Assembly (NCBI RefSeq): GCF_000192795.1
Contig: NW_007360606.1
Span: 1,740 to 65,739 of the forward strand
From: Vavraia culicis subsp. floridensis
Lineage: Eukaryota; Microsporidia; Pleistophoridae
Length of the DNA: 64,000 nucleotides
Direction: 5' to 3'
Notes under the pieces: model-generated
The model's database searches: none
What the model was told of the DNA's origin: nothing
Seen by the model: only the letters and a program-made list of their open reading frames with translations
Program-made: the position numbers and the translations under genes
Shown here: positions 20,102-31,884 of the stretch, piece after piece
Position numbering within the stretch: position 1 is the stretch's first letter
Layout of the letters: every line of letters begins with the position of its first letter

Positions 20102-21427
20102 ATGTTGATAACAACAGAAAACACGAACAAATCAGATGATGAAAAAATGTTTGATGAATTCAAAGCTATGCAAGGCGAGTATCACAAGCTATATTCGTCC
20201 TATTTTTCAGGAAGAAAAAGACATGATGATGTGAATGAGAAGAACATCTATCAATCATCTATATTTATGATTGATACGGTTTTGCAATGCTGTTTGAACT
20301 TTAAAAAGTGTACTTCATCGTATTCCAGCATACTCAAAAAAGCCAAGGCATTTCTGGTTGCATATACATGCGAGTTGGAAAAGTCATTTGACCGAAAAAA
20401 AAAGGAAGATGAGGGTGAAACTCAAAACAACAAGTGCATCGTGTATAATAAACAGCCAGAGGTCAAGAGGAAAATAAATATCACCCACAATGGTAAGAGA
20501 ATAGAGATGGAAAATATTTTCAACAAGTTCCATCAGCGCAATGAGCAAAAGGTTGAAGAAAAAGTTGTAGCGGATAAAAGTCCGCTAAATAGTCAAAATA
20601 CGATGAATTCATCGGTCACAGATTTGGATGCAAGCATTAATAGCATATTAGGCGAAAATTTTGCGAAGAAGAAGACATTTGAGGTTGTAGAACCTGAGAT
20701 TGCGGGAGACAAACAAGAGTTTTTTGCACAGGATAACAATTTTACTGATGATATTAATGATCAGAATGATTTAAATGGGTTCAAAGGTGCAGATGGTGAG
20801 CATTTTGAAAATATAATCGCCGGTAAAACTAATGATATGATAGATTTGAGCGACGAATTGTTCCAGAGTTTGGGAATCGACTTCGCTGCTCCTGAAGGCA
20901 ATAATGATAACACCACAATTCCCCTCAACAGATTATCGAACCAGAGAAATAAAAAGCGCTACAAGTTTAATACCAACATAAACCAAAACAAGCGCAAAAA
21001 GAACGATAATATTTCCAACTACGTTCGCCAACAACCGAAACAACAGCATTATAGCTTATCGAAAAGTTTTTTTAATAACTTACATCACAATAGAAGCCAA
21101 GACAGCCAGGTGGCTGCTAATGTCGATTTTCAAGGCACAAATATTCAAAAAAATATCGAAAATAATATTTCCTTTGCTACTCGTATTAATAACTTATGCG
21201 TGAAACATAAGATTTCGCATCCAGAATACATAATAGAACGTACCAACAACGTTTTTATTTGTACAGCCGAGTTCTTTAGCCAAAAGTTTACCTCTCGATA
21301 TTTCAAAACTAAGGAGGAGGCGAAAAACGATGTTTGTCGGCTTATTTGTGCTTTTTTAGAACCTGAAAAAAATGACATTGGAAAATACTACGAAGAGTTC
21401 ATACTGGGTGGTAAAAGCAATCAATAA
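20102..21427 (+). CDS. protein with C-terminal dsRNA-binding-like domain
   Basis: I do not recognise the full 441-residue protein. Residues 1-90 are probably helical, and residues 100-350 are polar, Asn/Lys/Asp-rich and likely disordered. Residues 362-421 read like a double-stranded RNA-binding motif. They have a first helix INNLCVKHKI, then HPEY, a beta region with FICTAEFF and FTSRYF, and a final helix KTKEEAKNDVCRLICAFL. The KEEAKN stretch corresponds to the conserved KKxAK helix start, although one basic residue is acidic here. If correct, the protein may bind structured or dsRNA, for instance in RNA editing, rRNA processing or RNAi. That is inference. CCC lies 11 bases before the ATG. 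Confidence 0.8.
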   Translation: MLITTENTNKSDDEKMFDEFKAMQGEYHKLYSSYFSGRKRHDDVNEKNIYQSSIFMIDTVLQCCLNFKKCTSSYSSILKKAKAFLVAYTCELEKSFDRKKKEDEGETQNNKCIVYNKQPEVKRKINITHNGKRIEMENIFNKFHQRNEQKVEEKVVADKSPLNSQNTMNSSVTDLDASINSILGENFAKKKTFEVVEPEIAGDKQEFFAQDNNFTDDINDQNDLNGFKGADGEHFENIIAGKTNDMIDLSDELFQSLGIDFAAPEGNNDNTTIPLNRLSNQRNKKRYKFNTNINQNKRKKNDNISNYVRQQPKQQHYSLSKSFFNNLHHNRSQDSQVAANVDFQGTNIQKNIENNISFATRINNLCVKHKISHPEYIIERTNNVFICTAEFFSQKFTSRYFKTKEEAKNDVCRLICAFLEPEKNDIGKYYEEFILGGKSNQ

Positions 21428-22871
21428 ATTGCTAGCTACATTACTTATCGATATTTTTATTTTTCATGTTTGTTCGATTTTTCCGAATGTTATTGGCTTA
21501 CATGGTTTCTTTCTGTCGGCCCGTGTACACTCGTGGCTGTTTCTTTAAGAATTATTTGTCTTTGGATGATCACGATGGGATTGCCTGTTGAGTGCATTTT
21601 ACTTTATGCTCGGTATTTCATTTATTAGCACCTTAAATGTGTTGCGATGATCATTTGTGCCATTTTTCATTTGAATACATGGCAAATAAGTTCATTCGTT
21701 CTTATCGTCAAATGGATAATACGTTTCGAAGCATCATACTGGTTTATGTATAACCTTTTAACAATTTATAAATAAATAATTACTTGGTGACCATATTTAC
21801 TGCTTTTTTATATGCCAGCTGCAGGTGTGTAAACCAAGAGATAAATCGACGGTCTGTCCAAGACTACCGGGATGGTCTTTGGCGGAGAGATGTCTTGTTC
21901 AATATTTTAGTTAAATTTAATAATGTACTTCTATACACTGGGCACATCATGTGCATTCAATGAATTCTAGCGGGCTACCGTAGCATAAAACAATTGGTTT
22001 TTAAGGGCATAAAAATAAATAATGCATACAAACCAGATGCATATGCAACAAGGGTAGTTAAAGAGAAGACTAATAACTAGTATCGCGTAAAGTCATATGT
22101 TTTATGTCTTTTTCCAAAGAGCACTGTTATTTAGCAAAATTACGGTGTAATGATCAAGAGAACTAGGCGATAACAAGATCGGTAAGAATAAAATGCGAAT
22201 ATTTGTGAAAAGTCCACATCGGCATACAACCTGCCAGGCCGAATCATATATTTGTTAAGATGTAACACTGTATGTAATTAAATACTAAATGCTATTGATA
22301 TCATCGTAGGCAGTGAATATATCATTTTTATGGATAGATAATTATGTTATGGGAACAAATAGGTTATAACTACCCGTTATGATGAGGCCACGAGCTCATG
22401 CAGAACACAACTATGTGCCTAAGCCTGTAGCCTATGAAAGTTGATCGTCAATAGAGTCTTACAATTCACAGCTAATTTGCCTTCATAACCCAATGGAAAA
22501 CTACCTGTCATGGAGCGCAAAAAATACAACTTATTACATGTTGCTTACAAACACGATTTACCCTACCATGGCATAAAAATAACGCTACACTTATATTGGA
22601 CGCAGACGTACGGTGTTATTGGAACAAAAATAGGCACTTAAAGGTTTGCTGCCCATGACAAAGACGCGGGTTTAAAAAGTTATTTTTTCACAACATACAG
22701 TGAGCGTTATATAGGCGAGTTAACTGGAAATAAAGCATGGATACTGTGTAAAAAGTGATGCAAACCTTGATATAATAAAACAAAATCAAGACGTCAACAC
22801 CACGACGTGACAAGCCGATCTTGCGTTTCCACAATGATAAAAGGCTATTAAACCATTAAACTTTTAACTTA
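21428..22871. other. spacer between convergent genes
   Basis: This 1.4 kb AT-rich stretch lies between two gene 3' ends. I see no open frame of note, no RNA gene and no repeat. Confidence 0.5.
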
Positions 22872-24377
22872 TCAAAAATAGCACATCGAGCTATCTTTTA
22901 TGAACTCGAGATCGACTTTAGGTCCTAATAAATCTCTTATGTTGCTCAAACTATATTTTATCATGGCCGGCCTCTCAAGACTCAGCCCCCACCCAATAAC
23001 TCGCCAATCATCCTTTATGCCCATTGGTTCTAAAACTTCAGGTCTGAACATACCGCTGTTTCCTATTTCAATCCATTTATTCATTTGTTCGTGGAAGGCA
23101 AATATTTCCATACTCGGTTCCGTATACGGATTGAACGCTGGCTTGAACTTTATATTTTTTAAATTTAGTTTCTCATAAAAAGCTTGAAGAGTACCCATGA
23201 GATGACCTATGCTTAGATTTTTACCTAACATCAGACCCTCGATCTGATGGAACTCGGCAAGATGAGTGGAGTCTACACTTTCATTCCTAAAAACTCTATC
23301 AATAGAAAACAACTTTATAGGATGCAAATTTTCCTTGTTCTGACCGATTTCATAGAGCACACGGGCGGAGCATCCGGTTGTATGTGTCCTCAGCACGTTT
23401 TTGAGACTCTCTTCAAGACTCCATTTACATCTATACGATTCCTCATGGACATCCTTTACTCGTCTACTATAGCTTGTCGGTGTCAACCTTGTTTTCTCCG
23501 GATTTGCCAGAAAGAAGGTGTCATGCATATCTCTGGCTGGGTGGTTCTGCGGTTGGAATAGCGCGTCAAAGTTCCAGAAAGACGATTCTACATAACGCGA
23601 TGTCGGCATTTCCGAAAAACCAAGCTCCAAAAATATCTTTTTAACCTCTGCTTTTACCTTCATCAGTGGATGCAAATTACCTGACTCACAACGTATTTTG
23701 GTATTGAAATTATATTCCTTGAACTCGAGCCCCTTGTATTTATCGTTTAAAAGCATATCAGCCGTAAGTTCCGTTGCATAGTCATGTATACACGTGCTGT
23801 ACAAGGGTCCCTTGCACACTGAGTACTTTTTGATTTTTTTCATCACAATTAACTTCCTCTTTTTCAACATATCAATCTCGTTTTCCGTTAGTTTTCTGCC
23901 TGTTTTTGAGGAGAGCGGTGTTCCCATCTCAGCAGGCTGGCCAACATGTCCATCCTCAGATTCTTTGGCGGGCCGCACATCTGACGCAATTTCGTTTGCT
24001 GTATCCTCCACCAATTTTAAAATTTCCTTCATTTCGTCTTTTACATTCTCCACTAACTTGTAAACGCACTTGTTTTGGATCTTGACCCACTTATTTTTCA
24101 TTGCGTAATTCAGTCCAATATTCTTCTCCGCTTCCTGCCCGTCGGTTAATGACTTGAAGTACAAAAACTCAGGGCTACCCTGTAAAAGAACATCGTATCC
24201 CTCATCAGACAATACGGGAACGCTCTCTTCGATCAAACTGTGGATAATCACGTTCTTACTTTCCAGCTTCAAAATAATGCCGTGTAGACCCTCCCGGTCA
24301 TCGAGCACCAAAACCTCCCTTTCTTGCAAATCGTTCAGAATTTTTTGAGACAAATCTTCATTTCCTTCTTGCGACAT
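22872..24377 (-). CDS. FRS2: phenylalanyl-tRNA synthetase alpha subunit
   Basis: This is the catalytic subunit of the cytosolic (alpha-beta)2 enzyme that charges tRNA-Phe. The N-terminal 180 residues form the winged-helix region that binds tRNA in the archaeal/eukaryotic type. The class II core follows: HPLMKVKAEVKKIFLELGF (motif 1 region), QPQNHPARDMHDTF, RVFRNESVDSTHLAEFHQIE (motif 2) and NPYTEPSMEIFAFH, with motif 3 GWGLSLERP at 462-470. The length of 501 residues is normal (yeast Frs2 503). CCCC lies one base before the ATG. The beta subunit gene is not in the window. Confidence 0.97.
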   Translation of the reverse strand: MSQEGNEDLSQKILNDLQEREVLVLDDREGLHGIILKLESKNVIIHSLIEESVPVLSDEGYDVLLQGSPEFLYFKSLTDGQEAEKNIGLNYAMKNKWVKIQNKCVYKLVENVKDEMKEILKLVEDTANEIASDVRPAKESEDGHVGQPAEMGTPLSSKTGRKLTENEIDMLKKRKLIVMKKIKKYSVCKGPLYSTCIHDYATELTADMLLNDKYKGLEFKEYNFNTKIRCESGNLHPLMKVKAEVKKIFLELGFSEMPTSRYVESSFWNFDALFQPQNHPARDMHDTFFLANPEKTRLTPTSYSRRVKDVHEESYRCKWSLEESLKNVLRTHTTGCSARVLYEIGQNKENLHPIKLFSIDRVFRNESVDSTHLAEFHQIEGLMLGKNLSIGHLMGTLQAFYEKLNLKNIKFKPAFNPYTEPSMEIFAFHEQMNKWIEIGNSGMFRPEVLEPMGIKDDWRVIGWGLSLERPAMIKYSLSNIRDLLGPKVDLEFIKDSSMCYF

Positions 24378-25971
24378 AGGGGTACCTAATCAAAAAGATT
24401 TTATCTCAAAATGATTACTTGAAGTGTGGTATACGTTTACCATCTTAGAAATTACTTTTTAACACACCAATATGAAAAATTATGGTAGTTTCATGAACTT
24501 GTCTTCTTTTTTAATCGACAAAGGAATGTGCCTGAACGAATTTGACTTTATATGGCATGATATCTAAATTGGCATCAATGCACCCTCTTAAAGCCGTTTT
24601 ACTTACTCGTCATCTCGACCTATATGCATAGGTATACTATATCTGTGCTTTATTTTTAATCGAAAGGTATCAAATAATAAATGTGTAAAACCGATATAAT
24701 CCAGTAAGGAATTTTGTCCTTGTAAAGAGATAAGGGATTATTCGCCGTAATAATGATAGCAAAAGATATTTACTAGTCCAATTATGCTATCAACCAACGC
24801 CATATTATTTTGAAAGCATATATTTGAAATGTTTTCTGTATATTGCGCTTCATTTCTCCATTTTAATAGTAAGTTGTGACCACATATTACGATTACCTAG
24901 CAATAAAATCAAATAATACCGGTTTGGGAGAGATAGTTACGATATACCTAACGATAGAAAACGTGTAATAATGATTTTGGCAAAATCGAATCATTTTATA
25001 TTCATAAATAATCTATTAAAGACATATTAAAGTTATACATGGTATTTATGAGTAACAGTAATTTATTTTGAAGGTTATCATTACGTTCGTTGGTTATAAA
25101 TCGCAATTGAAGAGTAATTCCGCTGAGGTGTAGAAAACAGACGTGATGTGAAGCATACATCATTATTTGCAACGTGCAACATAAATTCTTCCCTATGTTT
25201 TGTAATTAAACCTGTCAGTCGCAGTTTATTAGACCATATTCACAGTAATTACGTCAAAATAAGAAATATTGAGCGGTTCGTCAAAAATAGTTTTGAGAAA
25301 CAATGCTATATGAATCATTATTTTAGTTTTAAAGAGGCATTACCACTTTATATGTGCTATGCTTCGCAAAGGGATTCTCTCTGATTCAGAAAATTCAGGT
25401 ACATTTATTGTATTGTGACAAGAGGCGCTTGGTTCATGGTAAACGTTTGCGAATGACTTTCTAGTTTGATTTTAATAAAATAAAAAGCGGAAATACAAAT
25501 ATGAAAAATGGCACATACCCACTTTACCAATAGTTAATTTGTATGTAAGCACGATCATTTCCATCACATATTACTTGTACTCAACATTGTGGCAAAAATT
25601 TCTGTAATTTAAATGTATAATGACACAAATATAACATGCCCGCGAATTAACAAGCAGTAGTTATCAAGAATCGCTCTTGAAACGGTACGAATATAAACCT
25701 TAGATGTTTGTGAAAATATTAACGGTTTTCTCTCAAAACGGAGCTGATATTGAGGCAGCATCCGCACCAACATGTTCGTGTAGCGCTCATCAATAAGAAA
25801 CATTGTTTTGTTACCTCTTTACCAAATTCGAGAGGATTCCCACGTTGTATTTTTGCGTTTGTTTTGAGTGCAACATTGTGGCTTTTGCCCTCATCATCTC
25901 TCGTAACGTGTCTCGGCAATAAAAACCGTCAGCCCTTCTCAGTTTTTTACTTTTTCCATTCTTTGACCCAT
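24378..25971. other. divergent spacer between FRS2 and YOS1
   Basis: This 1.6 kb AT-rich spacer holds the promoter regions of both neighbours. The open frame leading into YOS1 from about 25750 is noncoding by family comparison. A frame at 25148-25384 begins with GTG and is not supported. Confidence 0.5.
25967..25969 (+). promoter_or_regulatory. CCC start-proximal signal of YOS1
   Basis: CCC lies two bases before the ATG at 25972. It agrees with the family's start and argues against the in-frame upstream extension of 74 codons. Confidence 0.6.
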
Positions 25972-26211
25972 ATGTTCTCGGTATTCCGCATACTCTACTC
26001 ATTCATATTTTTCATCAACACCATAGTAATATTGAACGAGTACAGATTTCTCGGAAAACTTGGATTGCCTTTACAGCCAGAATACCGAAGTAACCTGTCT
26101 AAAACACGGCAAAAAATTGTTGACCTGATAAAGGCTGTGCGCACTGTATGTAGCATACCGCTAATCTTTTTGAATGTATTAGGAATTGTTTATGAAATAT
26201 TTTTGGGATAG
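25972..26211 (+). CDS. YOS1: Yos1 (IER3IP1) ER-Golgi transport protein
   Basis: Yos1 works with Yip1 and Yif1 in COPII-dependent ER-to-Golgi transport. The 79-residue product has the family layout: an N-terminal membrane helix (about 3-20), then LNEYRFLGKLG, corresponding to the conserved 'ERFL..IGW' segment. A polar stretch follows, then LIKAVRTVCSIPLIFLNVL, corresponding to the LI.AVRTV..PLI motif, and a second membrane helix to the end. Its length is close to yeast Yos1 (85). The frame is open a further 74 codons upstream, but that part has no family similarity. Confidence 0.9.
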   Translation: MFSVFRILYSFIFFINTIVILNEYRFLGKLGLPLQPEYRSNLSKTRQKIVDLIKAVRTVCSIPLIFLNVLGIVYEIFLG

Positions 26212-27451
26212 ATCGGTATAAATAAATGCTGGAATTAGATTTGTTATTGGATGAATACGTAGATAGTGTTAAATACTTGGTGTTGTGTGCTTTAGTGTAG
26301 CAGTTCTTTATAACAAATGGGATAATAAATAGTAAATGTTAATAGCGTATTATTTCGTGAGAACCATTCATTTCTTATCCGATGTTTGGTTAAAAGTTTT
26401 ATTACGGCTTTTGACCAGTATAATATTGGTCGTGTGCTGAGTAAAAGATCATTGCATAACATATGTGTGCTACGAATATGCTGATCCGTTATCTTGAGAC
26501 TACGTCAGAAACAGATACTATAATGAGTGTTTGAACGTAACAAAATTAGGAATTATACGATATTATAGACAAAAATATGGAGCAGAAAATTGACTTGTGA
26601 ACTTGAGGCGAAAATGTAGAAAGAACAAAAAAAGAGTTTATGGTGCAAATAATAGTGAAAATTATACACTACATGTATTTTCTACTTGGATGAAAGTTTG
26701 GTGCCATCTGTACATATAAGAACTATTTGTGATATTTCTCGGCATCTCATGTCCACTAGAACAAGTGCCTGGTAAGAATTCACAGCAGTGTGGCGCAAGG
26801 AATGACAAAATTTCAGAAAGCGCTTTCAATTTAATTTTATTTGAAACATTTGCCACAAGCATATGCCAAGCAGGGTACTCATGAGCATATATTCTTGTGC
26901 ATTGTACTATCAACGCTCTAAAACGTACGTCATACGTGAACTGTGACTCAATACCTGATTTACGTGATCGGAATTGCCTGCAATATTATTAATGAGCATA
27001 AGACAAATAAAAGTTGATAAGGCTACTTTAACTGCCACACAATAACTGGTACAAAACCGTAGTGCACTTGAACAACGATTGTTCATTATTTTATCTAATT
27101 TTTATTTTGCATTCAATAGCATTTTTACGAAGAACGCGTCGTTTCATTATTTGCAACACAGCAATGTTTGCAAAAATACGCTTTCCTTGCTGGTAGTTGC
27201 TACATCAAATAATTAAAACATCGTGTTCAATTAGATGAAATAGCATTATCGATAATCTATAAAAAGTAAATGAGCAATATTGATGATAGCAACATTGTTG
27301 TGCATATGCCTCGTATTCTATGCTCTGAGTCAAAGACAAGTAGCCATGATCAGTCCAATAATGAACGGCCGAACCAAAACCACACATAAAACTTCAATCT
27401 GTAGATTATAGACAATCAATAAGAGAGAAAAACAAACACTGTTTATTTTTA
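26212..27451. other. spacer between convergent YOS1 and SEC61
   Basis: AT-rich spacer of 1.2 kb between 3' ends. Short minus-strand frames at 26662-26913 and 27205-27387 have no supporting features. Confidence 0.5.
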
Positions 27452-28873
27452 TCAGTCAACTACCAGCAATCCTCCTCTTTTAGCCGCCTCCTTATTAAAC
27501 AGCTCACAGTATTGCCACACAATCGATACAGCCAAAAAGATATTCGTTCCAGATCCTATCGTATCAAGAATATTGGAAAGCATGACAATAAATCCTATAA
27601 CCAACCCACCCAAGAATGCAGCTGTGGGGATGTACTCACCTAATTTATTCGCTAGATTACGCTCAGGCACGCCTTTAATGGTAACACGTCTGTTTATGAG
27701 CGATCGCGCAACATCGTTCTGATTGTTTTCAGTCATGTCAATCCATGCACGCGATAGAAACGCGGAGCTGAGGAGCACTATGCTGGTGTATACCATGAAA
27801 TAGAAGGGTTTTCTGAAAATGTCCATCAGTGAATCAGGAGGGAACAAGAAGTAGCAGATACCACTTATGGGCACCATCTTACCACTTCTGCGCATTGTCC
27901 ACACGCCCAGAAGGCGTACGAGGAAAACATCGGGGAATTTCTGGTACAGGAAGCGAGACACGGTGGATGCATGCGAAATGATGTAGTTTTGCACGATTAT
28001 CGGCATTGTGGAGGAATAAAGCAACTTGATGGGGAAGTTACCCTGCTGTCCCTTAACCTGCAAAGACTCAGTGCGCAGGTTCACGCGCACACCGTGAACA
28101 TAAATTACCAGGGCAAAGATAAGGAGCGTTGATGTGAGTGTCATCATGTTCGGCAGATTCTCTCTGAAAAATGCCTCGTGTAGGGCGTACAGCTTGTTCT
28201 TGCGCACGAAGAGTAGGTGGACGAGCGCGATGAGCGAACCCTCAAACTCTATCCCACGGGCGGTTGTGTGCATCTTAGGACTGAGTGCCTTCCAAATGAT
28301 GCTCTCGCACATGTTTGTCGCAATGAAAAGGTTCACTCCAGAGCCGAGACCGTATCCTTTCTGCAACAGCTCGTCAAGCAGGATGATAATGATGCCGGAG
28401 AAGAACAGCTGAATAACGAGCAGGAGGGACACCTGTATTCCAATCTCACTGGTCGGCCCGTAGAACCCTGTGCTCACCTGCACGATGCTTTGTCCCACCG
28501 TAAGCAGCACCGCCAGCAACTTGGAGGCAGCGCTGTACAATGTCTGATCTTCTTTCACCTTGCTATTCACCCGCACAATCTCTAGGCTGCTCAACATCTG
28601 CATAATCATGCTGGACGTGACTACAGGCGATATTCCTAGGTCCATCAACGTGCCCCTGTTACTTGCCATCATCATTCTCATCCAGTAGAACGGGTCAGCT
28701 GAATTCGTGTTAAGAATGCCAAAGAGCGGAACCTGCGAAGACACAAGGTATATAAGCAGGGCAACACCTGTCCACACGAATTTTTCCTGAAAGTTTATTT
28801 CTCGGCCAGGAAGCTGCACTTCTGGCAAAAATGGAACGAAAGGCTTGATCAGCGAGAGCGCACGAAATGCCAT
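27452..28873 (-). CDS. SEC61: Sec61 alpha, protein-conducting channel of the ER
   Basis: Sec61 alpha forms the ER translocation channel with Sec61 beta and gamma. The 473-residue product is full length (yeast 480) and has about ten membrane helices. Family signatures include FLPEVQLPGREINFQEK near the N-terminus, the first helix and plug region QVPLFGILN.NSADPFYWMR, then GISPVVTSSMIMQ, the loop KGYGLGSGVNLFIATN, and the loop-8 basic segment RRVTIKGVPERN. No CCC lies close to the ATG; the upstream region has an A-rich run and GGG instead. The coding sequence is richer in G+C than the spacers. Confidence 0.98.
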   Translation of the reverse strand: MAFRALSLIKPFVPFLPEVQLPGREINFQEKFVWTGVALLIYLVSSQVPLFGILNTNSADPFYWMRMMMASNRGTLMDLGISPVVTSSMIMQMLSSLEIVRVNSKVKEDQTLYSAASKLLAVLLTVGQSIVQVSTGFYGPTSEIGIQVSLLLVIQLFFSGIIIILLDELLQKGYGLGSGVNLFIATNMCESIIWKALSPKMHTTARGIEFEGSLIALVHLLFVRKNKLYALHEAFFRENLPNMMTLTSTLLIFALVIYVHGVRVNLRTESLQVKGQQGNFPIKLLYSSTMPIIVQNYIISHASTVSRFLYQKFPDVFLVRLLGVWTMRRSGKMVPISGICYFLFPPDSLMDIFRKPFYFMVYTSIVLLSSAFLSRAWIDMTENNQNDVARSLINRRVTIKGVPERNLANKLGEYIPTAAFLGGLVIGFIVMLSNILDTIGSGTNIFLAVSIVWQYCELFNKEAAKRGGLLVVD

Positions 28874-29354
28874 GCATAATTATTTTTTTTCTTTTTTATA
28901 ACCCATGTTCGAGTCTTTTTAAAAAAATTTTGTAATTAAATTCGTAAATTGTTAATTTGTTGGAAACATGTACGACGTTGAACAACATTGGAAGAAAAGA
29001 ATCAAGTCACAACAATTTACGGCAGAATTGGTTTTTAAATATGGTGGTGTAGAGATGAATATTGCAAAACTAGCACGATGAGAATGGACACTCATATTTG
29101 CCAGATATTTGCCTAGGACACAAGCAATACAACCTATTTTCTTCATTTATTTCCCGATATCAAAGTGTTTTCGTTGCTGCTCGCTTTAATAAATTGCGTT
29201 AGAGATCGCAAAATTAGACTTTTAATTTTTTGAAGCACATGCATTTATACACCTCTACAATATGAGAAATAGTACAAATTATGAGATGCTCCTCATTTAC
29301 ACATTCATATTGCAAATACTTCATCATATATCCACGCCGCATTACGATGTGCTA
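28874..29354. other. SEC61 upstream region
   Basis: About 480 bases holding the SEC61 promoter and the 3' end of the next minus-strand gene. A 64-codon ATG frame at 28952-29146 is Cys-rich but has no resemblance to any family I know. Confidence 0.45.
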
Positions 29355-30050
29355 TCATGGGATATGGCTACACTTCTCGCGTAAAAAGCGGATGATTTTC
29401 TCCTTATCAATCCTCAGTCCGTCTTCAATGTGTTCATAGAACACATCAAGAACATTCCAGTCCATGTTCACATATCTGTCCATACGTTCACAAAAATAGG
29501 CAAGATTAAGAACAAGCTGATTTCCCATCGATTTAAACATCTTTTTTCCAACAAACACGTCTTTACAGTCACTGAAAAAGGCGAGTATAAACAGGTTCAA
29601 GAGCTGCTGCGATGCAGCATGCGGATTGTCTAAGTCATACGTATCCCTAAGATCGCTCACAATGTCAATTATCCAGCTGTCAGGCACCCGCAATATTCTA
29701 CTGCTAATGAACCCAACATGTTTACCATCCACCACCTCCTCACCAGCCGCTTCGCTGCAATAATCATCACATATCAGGTCGAGAACGAGTGCACGCACTT
29801 CCAAAATTTTATAGTGCACCACCAGTTGTGTAATCTCGTTTCCACCTTTTCCGTATTTCTCAAATACATACAGCAAGTCGTACACTTGTTGCACCAGTTT
29901 TGAGGTGATTGAGAGTGTTTTTATCCTTTTGGTGATGAGACTGCAGTAATACTCGATAAGGTTTTTCTGAAGCAGCTTCGTATCTTCGAATTCACTTAAA
30001 ATGATTAACAATCTGACCAAGGATGGTGAGGTGTATTGTGGTGTTGACAT
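29355..30050 (-). CDS. unknown all-helical protein, 231 residues
   Basis: I do not recognise this protein. It is predicted to be entirely helical, acidic overall, without membrane segments or signal peptide. Two segments, IEYYCSLITKRIK near residue 28 and ISSRILRVPDSWIIDIV then SDLRDTYDLD near 120, are loosely reminiscent of the ESCRT regulator Ist1 (LYCELLLARF and the later PS..LV..YL.EIA..Y region). The match is weak and the N-terminal Ist1 helix is missing, so I treat it as a lead only. The frame is open upstream to a TTG at 30158, but the first ATG is at 30050 and CCC lies 10 bases before it. Confidence 0.75.
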   Translation of the reverse strand: MSTPQYTSPSLVRLLIILSEFEDTKLLQKNLIEYYCSLITKRIKTLSITSKLVQQVYDLLYVFEKYGKGGNEITQLVVHYKILEVRALVLDLICDDYCSEAAGEEVVDGKHVGFISSRILRVPDSWIIDIVSDLRDTYDLDNPHAASQQLLNLFILAFFSDCKDVFVGKKMFKSMGNQLVLNLAYFCERMDRYVNMDWNVLDVFYEHIEDGLRIDKEKIIRFLREKCSHIP

Positions 30051-30060
30051 TGCTCTTGAA

Positions 30061-30063
30061 GGG
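30061..30063 (-). promoter_or_regulatory. CCC start-proximal signal of the unknown helical protein
   Basis: CCC on the coding strand lies 10 bases before the ATG at 30050. It supports that ATG against the longer frame, which has no ATG. Confidence 0.55.
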
Positions 30064-31834
30064 TGATAGGATGGTTGTAAACAAATAATTGTAAAACCTT
30101 CTGCCGCTTTGAGTACGGATATGTTCAAATAGGGGTTTTTATTCGGTTGCACAAGCAACCCAGAGCATATCCCTATTTTGTCAGATACAAAAACGACTGC
30201 ATCAAATTATAGTTGGGGTCATAGGATTGGTTCACGTGTACCAAGGAATATATTTACATGATTTGAAATCATCTAACACGTTCTTCGATTTTTTACCTTT
30301 CATAAATTTTTAGTCACATAGATCCCAAAATTATTCTTCACTGTTCCATTCTGTCTGTCAAAAACACTTTATAAGCGTAATTTGCTGCGCCAGTCCTGTT
30401 TTAACGATAAGTTTTTGGTTATATATCCAATAAAATTCATTTTCCTGACAAAACTGTTGTTTTGTAACTGCAGATGATGCTGGATTCATAAGGTGTATGA
30501 AACCGTTTCTTTCGTTTTACTTTTTGTTCGCGAATGTAAAAATATTCTTTTTTACCAAACATAGAGTGCTAAGTGAGAAAGGATCAAAAGAGGATAATTT
30601 CAATAGAAATATTCTATTTTTGTAAAAAAGACCAATGATTTAATTCTATATAATCAGTAAATCATCTTTCAATTCATCTGTCTATTCATGTTAATTAAGT
30701 GATTAATTTTTTAATCTCGTTACCGAGGATGTCAAAAAAAATTAATCATTTCCGCTAAAATTGGTAATTTTGGATGGTTCTAAGGTGGTTTAGGTCCGTA
30801 CATTATCAATTTTGGAGATAAACCTGATTTTAGAAAGCAACAACAATAAAACCACTAAAATACTGCTATTAATAAACGAAACACTAAAACGGATGCTGTG
30901 TTAGGTAATCGAACCCTAACCAAAAAATGGTACAAAAGATCACTTTTATTATCTTGATGAAATAATTTGTTTAATATTGGCACGGAGAGGTGTCATCTTT
31001 GACAAATTTAGTGAGATGAATGATATAGGATTATAACAGTAACATGCGGTAAACCGTGCCAAGACTGGAAAGTATTTCGGATCGCTTGGTAAATTTTACC
31101 TTTCAAGGTACCAGAATTATTCCATATGTTGCTTTGTAAAGACTAGAAAGGAAGATGAGTGAGGAAAAACGGAGGAAAGCCAAAAACAACAGTTACACCA
31201 AAATATTCTCTTCGGTTTCTTGAAAATTTGTTTGCTGGATGGGATATGTCATGAATATTGAAGTAAGTCAAAGAAATTTGATAGAAAAGGTAAAAGAGAG
31301 AAGAACGATCAATAACAATGCCTACTTCATACATACTATGAATGATCATATGTAAACCAAGACACGGGTGAAGCATTTTAATTTATCACTTTTTACAACT
31401 TATTTTTAAAAATGTTTTATTTTGATTGCTTTCTCGTCATAGAAATATGTTTGTTTATCAATCACACGATCGTGTTCAAATCAACATATTTTCTGGCTCG
31501 CAGTAATCAAACGTGACCACTAATCGTTGATTTGTAGAGGAATTTGAACATTTTTAGGCTAGGTTAGTTTCATAAGTATAGAAAATGTATACCAGTAAAA
31601 AATGCTTTGCACCTAATATTACATTAAAATGCACAGAGCACTATAAAAGTACCTTCATCGATTGATACAACGGAAACACAGCAAATAATGCGTAAGTAGG
31701 TGTACTGGTAACCAATTCTGTTATATATGATTAGTTATAAGTGGTTTGATTGATACATTCACAACATTATGTTATTTTTTGGTTGGTAAGGATACATTCT
31801 CTATGATTAAGAGCACATCAAGTGTACGTCATGT

Positions 31835-31884
31835 AATCTACATGTGTTGTGTAAGCATTTAATTACACACATAACATGTAGATT
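31835..31884. repeat. inverted repeat, arms of about 20 bases, 8-base loop
   Basis: The left arm AATCTACATGTGTTGTGTAA pairs with the right arm TTACAC...ACATGTAGATT. There is an 11-base perfect outer stem, a small internal mismatch and a 6-7-base inner stem closed by about 8 bases. It is unrelated in sequence to the other hairpins in the window. Confidence 0.75.
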
